From: Streptomyces sp. NBC_00358
GTDB lineage: Bacteria; Actinomycetota; Actinomycetes; Streptomycetales; Streptomycetaceae
Direction: 5' to 3'
Assembly: GCF_036099295.1 (NCBI RefSeq)
Contig: NZ_CP107976.1
Location: forward strand, 2,356,001 to 2,420,000
Length of the DNA: 64,000 bases
Below the pieces are notes generated by a model. That model did not search any database. It was not told where the DNA came from and was given only the letters and a program-made list of their open reading frames with translations. The position numbers and the translations under genes are program-made. Positions 59,443 to 64,000 of the stretch are shown here, piece by piece. Position 1 is the stretch's first letter, and the number at the start of each line of letters is the position of its first letter.

Positions 59443-61578
59443 TTACGCCTCCCAAACGGCGGCCGCCGTCCGGTCGTCGGCGTACCCCTTGACCCGCACC
59501 GAGCTGTCGGCGAGGAACGTCGCGAGGCCGGGCGGCTCCCCCTGCGACCACCGTGCCGTCAGGTACTCGGCCAGCTCCGGTTCGCCGCGCAGCGGCTCCG
59601 CCAGGCCGCTCGTGCACAGCAGGAGCGTGTCACCCGGGCGGGCTACGGAGGCCCGGAACCGGAAGGGGGCGTGCGGCGGCCGAGGCGCGGGTTCGTACGG
59701 GCTCGGGGGCGTCGTGATGCCCAGGTCCATGGTGAGCCGGTCGCCCTCGGGGGTCTCGTGCGGCAGCGATCCGTAGCCGACGACGGCTTCGCCGGCGGTG
59801 TCGGCGACCCGCGGTTCGATGTCCTGCCACTCGCCGTCCCGCAGCCGGAACAGGCCACCCGCGCCGACCCCGAAGAAGACCCGGGTACGGCAGTCCGGAT
59901 CGGCGGGCAGCAGCAGACAGCGCAGGCCGGCGGCGTATTCCTCGGGTTCGACGCCCTGCTCTGTCGCGCTCGCCCGCAGTCTGCCGAGGCTGCGGTCGGT
60001 GAGCCGGTGCAGCCCCGATTTCAGGTCCCCGCGCCGGGCGGCCCTGATGTCGTCGGCCAGCCGCTCGTGACTGCGGCCGACGGCCTGCCCGATCCACCGG
60101 CACGCCTCCGCCGCGGCCCGGTGCGCGCCCGGTGTGGCGCGGGCGCCGGTCGCCATGGCGACCAGGACGAGCGCCCGCTCGCCCGCCCCGAACCGGGCCG
60201 TGAGCAGCGCGTCCCGGCGCGGTTCGCCCCGGTAGCGCGCGGAGTCCCCGCGCACGGACATGGCCCGTAAGGTGCTCGCTCCGTACCGTGCGCCGTCCAG
60301 GACGGTGTCGGCGACCAGGTCTTCGAGTTCGTCCGGCTCGGCGGGCGGCAGGGCGGTCGGTTCGGGGGCGTAGGTGGGCGGGCCCGAGCCGACGTGGCCG
60401 ACGGGGGGCGGTGGCTGGACGACGGACAGGACGGTCTCCCGGGGCCTGTCCGCGGGCAGGTACTCGGGGGCCGGTTCGGGCGGAGGTGTCCGGAAACCGC
60501 CGGTGGTGCTGGGCAGCACGTTCGGCGCGGGGCCCGGGGGCGCCGCGCGCGGGGGCACGGCGGGAGCCGAGACGGGTTTCGGCGGCACGCCCGACGGCGG
60601 CCTCGCCGGGGGGACCTGACCAGCGGGCTCAGGAGCCGTCGGCACCTGAGCTGCCGCTTGAGGAACGGCGGGCACCTGACCTGCGGGTTCGGGCGGGACG
60701 GACATCCGACCCGCGGACTCGGGAGCCGTGTGCACCGGCGCCACAGGGCCGTAGACCGCGGGATCGTGCACGTCGGAATCGCGCACCGCGGAGTTGTCCG
60801 GCGCGGAATTGTCCGGCGCCGGATCGCGCACCGGGGGGTTGTTCACCGTCGGGTCGTTCGCCGCGGGCGACTCCGCGGACATGTCGCTCCGGGCGGCCCG
60901 GGGCGCGTCCGGGCCGGGCTCCCGCGTGGTGAACCCCGGCGGCTTCGGGCCGGGCGGGAGGGGAGCGGCCGGTTCCGGGGCCCGGCCGGGCGGCGGGGGC
61001 TCCCAGTGCGGGGGTTCCCACGGCGCGGGCTCCCACGGGGTGGGCTCCCAGGAGGAAGGCTCGGGGGGCTCGGAGGGGGGTCCGCCGCGGCCGGGCGGGG
61101 CCGGGTCGGAATCAGGCGACGGCACCGGACCCCGCTCCCAGCGCCCGGGCCGCGACGCCGTCTCGTCGTACGGGGTCGCTCCGGGCCGGGCCGCGGAAGC
61201 CGGCCGATCACCGGCCTGTCCCGGTACGGCGGGAGGCTGCCTCGGGAAAGGAGGCCGTCCCCCCGCCCCGGGGACCGGGGAGTCCGGCACGGCGGGGGGC
61301 CGCTCCGGGTACGGCGGACGGCCGGGCCCGGGTTCCCCGGACCGGCGGACGGACCCACGCCGTACGGCGGAGGCCGGGTCCGACGCGGACCTGGGATCCG
61401 GACTCGGCTCCGGACCACCCGGATCGAGCCCGCCCCCGACCGTCCCCGACGCCGACGCGAACCGGTCGTCGAGGGAATCGGCCACGGCCGCGGGCCCCGT
61501 GTCCTCGGTGGAGTCGCCGTACAACTGCCCCCACCAGTCGTCCTCGTGACCGGTGGGCTTCTCCCCCTGCTGGCTCAT
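59443..61578 (-). CDS. PP2C-like protein with long Pro-rich N-terminus
   Basis: 711 residues. The first ~430 are disordered, Pro/Ala/Glu-rich with repeats (WEPTPWEPAPWEPPHWEPPP, EPAGQVP). The C-terminal ~270 residues resemble the PP2C_2 domain: LRAMSVRGDSARYRGEPRRD, LVLVAMATGAR, DTLLLCTSGLAEPL and DDRTAAAVWE. The usual metal-binding DG near VAMATGA is not evident, so activity as a Ser/Thr phosphatase is uncertain. It lies on the poxB strand, about 100 nt upstream of it. Confidence 0.8.
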   Translation of the reverse strand: MSQQGEKPTGHEDDWWGQLYGDSTEDTGPAAVADSLDDRFASASGTVGGGLDPGGPEPSPDPRSASDPASAVRRGSVRRSGEPGPGRPPYPERPPAVPDSPVPGAGGRPPFPRQPPAVPGQAGDRPASAARPGATPYDETASRPGRWERGPVPSPDSDPAPPGRGGPPSEPPEPSSWEPTPWEPAPWEPPHWEPPPPGRAPEPAAPLPPGPKPPGFTTREPGPDAPRAARSDMSAESPAANDPTVNNPPVRDPAPDNSAPDNSAVRDSDVHDPAVYGPVAPVHTAPESAGRMSVPPEPAGQVPAVPQAAAQVPTAPEPAGQVPPARPPSGVPPKPVSAPAVPPRAAPPGPAPNVLPSTTGGFRTPPPEPAPEYLPADRPRETVLSVVQPPPPVGHVGSGPPTYAPEPTALPPAEPDELEDLVADTVLDGARYGASTLRAMSVRGDSARYRGEPRRDALLTARFGAGERALVLVAMATGARATPGAHRAAAEACRWIGQAVGRSHERLADDIRAARRGDLKSGLHRLTDRSLGRLRASATEQGVEPEEYAAGLRCLLLPADPDCRTRVFFGVGAGGLFRLRDGEWQDIEPRVADTAGEAVVGYGSLPHETPEGDRLTMDLGITTPPSPYEPAPRPPHAPFRFRASVARPGDTLLLCTSGLAEPLRGEPELAEYLTARWSQGEPPGLATFLADSSVRVKGYADDRTAAAVWEA

Positions 61579-62216
61579 GCCGCCAATTGTCCACCGAGAC
61601 AGCCGGTTGAAAACGGGGCATCCGGAAAACCGGCCAAGGTGCAGGGCGTCGAACGGCGCGTCGAGTGAACCGTCGAACAGGAATGCGCACCGAAACATGC
61701 GAACAACTGACCGCCGGGCGGTCCCACCCCCCACGGGAGAACCGCCCGGCGGCGCCTGGGTGACCGAGGCCCGACGCAGGGCGCAGCCGGGCCCCGGTCA
61801 CGTTCTGGATGGCCGGATCACCGTCGGTCAGGGCCTGTTCGGCCTGGTCCGGCCCTTCCCCACCGACCGCGCCCCGACCGGCGGCCGCGGTCCACGGCGC
61901 GTGAACGCCGGGTCGCGTACGCCGGTGGCCGGCACCGCCGTACGCCGGTCCCCCTCCTCAACGTCCCACTCTCCAGGGCCGGTTCACCCATGTCCGCGAG
62001 CCGCAAGGCCCCGGTCGGTGAACGGGCAGGGCCCGGCCCGACGCGGGGCGAACCCAAGCGGGGCATTACGGACGGTAGTTGGTGCCCCGGTGACGTGAGC
62101 TTGTCAGAGGGGCGGGGGGTACGGCGATGATGTGCCGAGGCGGGTTTGTGCCGTGGCCGATTTCCGCCACGGTCCGCCCACCGGCCGGAACACATCCACG
62201 GGAGGGACATCGCCGC
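61579..62216. other. 638-bp intergenic region with one large hairpin
   Basis: Between divergent genes. Open frames exist on both strands but show no family resemblance or ribosome site. A perfect 12-bp inverted repeat CCGCCGGGCGGT / ACCGCCCGGCGG (61711-61722 and 61741-61752) is the only clear structure. Promoters of the PP2C-like and TrmB-like genes must lie here. Confidence 0.6.
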
Positions 62217-63197
62217 ATGCTCGCAGCGATAGGTCTGGACGAGAGCCACGAGTCTGCGTACCGCGCGCTGGTGTCGGTCGGCGCCGCCGACGTACCCGAT
62301 CTCGCGCGCCGGCTCACGCTCGGCGAGTACGAGACGGAGCGCGCGCTGCGCAGGCTGGAGCGGCACGGTCTCGCCGCCCAGTCCTCGGCGCGGCCCGGAC
62401 GCTGGGTCGCCGCGCCCCCGGGGGTCGCCCTCGGCGCGCTCCTCACCCAGCAGCGCCACGAGCTGGAGAAGGCGGAGCTGGCGGCGGCCCTGCTCGCCGA
62501 GGAGTACCGGGGCGCGGCCGGCGAGCCGGCCGCGCACGACCTGGTCGAGGTGGTGATCGGCGCGGCCGCGGTCGCGCAGCGGTTCCTCCAGCTCCAGCTC
62601 GGCGCGAGCGACGAGGTGTGCGCGCTGGTCACCGGGACTCCGACGGTGGTGTCCGGCACGGACAACGACGCCGAGAAGCAGGCCGCGGACCGGGGTGTCG
62701 GCTATCGCGTGGTCGTCGAGCGGTCCGTCCTCGACCTGCCCGGCGGGATCACCGAGCTGTCCGCCGCGCTCGGCCGCGACGAGCAGGTGCGGGTCGTGGA
62801 CCAGGTGCCGACCAAGCTGGTGATCGCCGACCGGGCGCTCGCGATGGTGCCGCTGACCTCGCACACCGCGGAGCCGGCCGCGCTGGTCGTGCACTCCAGC
62901 GGGCTCCTGGAGCTGTTGTCCGGGCTATTCCAGTCGGTGTGGCGGGACGCGCTGCCACTGCGGCTCGGCAGCCGGGGCGTGCTGGAGCAGGAACCGGACG
63001 GCCCGGACGGCACCGACCTGGAGATCCTGTCGCTCCTCCTCGCGGGGCTCACCGACGCGAGCGTGGCCAAACAGCTCGACCTGGGTCTCAGGACCGTACA
63101 GCGCCGGGTGAAGCGCCTGATGGAGCTGACAGGGGTGACGACCCGGCTGCAACTGGGCTGGCACGCTTACGAGCGCGACTGGGTGGCGCGGGACTGA
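62217..63197 (+). CDS. TrmB/LuxR-type transcriptional regulator
   Basis: 326 residues. N-terminal TrmB-like winged helix (ESAYRALVSVGAADVPDLAR RLTLGEYETERALRRLERHG), a central sensor part with LLAEEYRGAAG and VVIGAAAVAQRF, and a C-terminal LuxR-type HTH (LEILSLLLAGLTDASVAKQL, RTVQRRVKRLMEL). This two-HTH arrangement is common in Streptomyces regulators. GGGAGGGAC precedes the ATG by ~11 nt. Target unknown. Confidence 0.88.
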   Translation: MLAAIGLDESHESAYRALVSVGAADVPDLARRLTLGEYETERALRRLERHGLAAQSSARPGRWVAAPPGVALGALLTQQRHELEKAELAAALLAEEYRGAAGEPAAHDLVEVVIGAAAVAQRFLQLQLGASDEVCALVTGTPTVVSGTDNDAEKQAADRGVGYRVVVERSVLDLPGGITELSAALGRDEQVRVVDQVPTKLVIADRALAMVPLTSHTAEPAALVVHSSGLLELLSGLFQSVWRDALPLRLGSRGVLEQEPDGPDGTDLEILSLLLAGLTDASVAKQLDLGLRTVQRRVKRLMELTGVTTRLQLGWHAYERDWVARD

Positions 63198-63233
63198 CCT
63201 GCGGTTTCCCGTCCACTCGGGCAGGCTGGGCAG

Positions 63234-63716
63234 ATGGGAGTGTGGGAGCTCCTGCTGGTCGGCGTGGTGATTCTGCTCGGCCTGGCCGGAGTACTGGTGC
63301 CCGGTTTGCCGGGGTCGTGGCTCGTGTGGGCCGCGGTTCTGTGGTGGGCGCTGAGCTACCCGCAGCCCCTGTCCTGGGCCGTCCTCGTCGGCGCGACGGC
63401 GGTCCTGCTGCTCGCCCAGGCCATCCGCTGGATGCTGCCACCGCGACGGCTGCGCGAGAGCGGTGCCACCACCCGAATGGCGGTGTACGCGGGTGCCGGG
63501 GCGACGCTCGGCTTCTTCCTGGTGCCGGTGGTCGGCGCCATACCCGGCTTCGTCGGCGGGATCTATCTCAGCGAGCGGCTGCGCCTCGGCGGGCACGGGC
63601 CGGCGAAGACCGCGGTGCGGACCGCGATGCGGGCCGGTGGCTGGAGCGTGCTGACGGAACTCTTCGCCTGCCTGTTGATCATGGGTGCGTGGCTGGGCGC
63701 GGTGATCTGGGGCTGA
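63234..63716 (+). CDS. DUF456 membrane protein
   Basis: 160 residues with four to five hydrophobic segments; the glycine-rich signature LAGVLVPGLPGSWLVWAAVL and AGAGATLGFFLVPVVGAIPG identify DUF456. Function unknown. Starts 36 nt after the regulator gene and may be cotranscribed. Confidence 0.88.
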   Translation: MGVWELLLVGVVILLGLAGVLVPGLPGSWLVWAAVLWWALSYPQPLSWAVLVGATAVLLLAQAIRWMLPPRRLRESGATTRMAVYAGAGATLGFFLVPVVGAIPGFVGGIYLSERLRLGGHGPAKTAVRTAMRAGGWSVLTELFACLLIMGAWLGAVIWG

Positions 63717-63884
63717 CCCCGCCCGCCGCCCTCGACCCTCGGCCCGCAGACGATCCGCATGGCGCGGTCTGCCGCCCTCGCCCGGCCCCCTCCCCGCCCT
63801 CCACTGCCCGGCTGCCCGCTGCCCGCCGCCCCATGGTCACCGCCCCATGGTCACCGGCCGCCGTTTCGCCGTCCGGCGGCCGTG

Positions 63885-64000
63885 TCAGCGCCCGGGTGCC
63901 TTCGCCAGGAGGGAGCGAAGATCGATCGTGTCGGCCAGCGCGCGCATGCCGGCGTCGTTGAAGTGCAGATGGTCGCCGGGGTCGTAGGCCGGGAGGATAC
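63885..64000 (-). CDS. SGNH/GDSL hydrolase, C-terminal end (partial)
   Basis: The minus-strand frame entering from the right edge reads ILPAYDPGDHLHFNDAGMRA followed by LADTIDLRSLL and a stop. The D-x-x-H pair (DHLH) followed by NDAG is the catalytic block V of SGNH esterases. Only the last ~38 residues are visible. Confidence 0.75.
   Translation of the reverse strand, partial: ILPAYDPGDHLHFNDAGMRALADTIDLRSLLAKAPGR

Noticed and set aside
61818..62894. Minus-strand open frame across the regulator gene and the intergenic region
   Set aside because: It is antisense to a gene with clear HTH motifs and has low-complexity composition.

Overview
The window is high-GC actinobacterial chromosome, almost certainly Streptomyces. 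The basis is extreme third-position GC, GTG/TTG starts, a CebR-type and an IdeR/DmdR-type operator, an actinobacterial bL37 gene, a DUF2637 membrane protein and a PucR/xanthine dehydrogenase locus. No rRNA, tRNA, insertion sequence, integrase or CRISPR array was seen.

Region 1 (1-14.1 kb, plus strand) is the right-hand part of a non-ribosomal peptide/polyketide cluster that continues upstream of the window. Four head-to-tail, translationally coupled genes encode C-A-PCP-E (5' truncated), C-A-PCP-TE, C-A-PCP and a KS-ACP protein whose acyltransferase is missing although both flanking linkers remain. A perfect terminator hairpin separates this operon from convergent genes.

Region 2 (14.1-22.1 kb, minus strand) starts at its far end with a promoter and a 34-residue peptide gene. 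This lies 2 nt from a SagB-type flavin oxidoreductase and is followed by a D-serine dehydratase-like PLP enzyme, an MFS exporter, a cystathionine-lyase-family PLP enzyme and a tandem OsmC protein, all overlapping or within 3 nt. Then come a small secreted peptide ending in Cys, a Cys-rich protein and a type II thioesterase. This looks like a RiPP-type operon without a YcaO cyclodehydratase or lanthipeptide synthetase; it is the best candidate here for an undescribed system.

Region 3 (22.3-35.5 kb) is stress and general metabolism: FdhF/YdeP-type molybdoenzyme, ribosomal protein bL37, Gre-like factor, a Clp ATPase lacking the ClpP-docking loop, an encapsulin with its DyP peroxidase cargo, a DUF1345 protein, a hotdog thioesterase with divergent HxlR regulator and an operator between -35 and -10, a lipid kinase, a polysaccharide deacetylase lipoprotein and an SRPBCC protein.

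Region 4 (35.5-46.5 kb) holds a 0.5 kb non-coding minisatellite, a secreted GH6 cellulase with a CebR box, and a purine module: XdhC, AzgA-type permease and three xanthine dehydrogenase subunits, divergent from PucR.

Region 5 (46.6-64 kb) contains a TPR protein, a GntR regulator with a long disordered N-terminus, a FhuF-like ferric reductase behind an iron box, a DUF2637 protein, an RsbW-like ATPase, a GH38 alpha-mannosidase, a secreted protein with 23-bp upstream repeats, a membrane-tethered HTH protein, pyruvate dehydrogenase PoxB, a PP2C-like protein, a TrmB/LuxR-type regulator, a DUF456 protein and the 3' end of an SGNH hydrolase.
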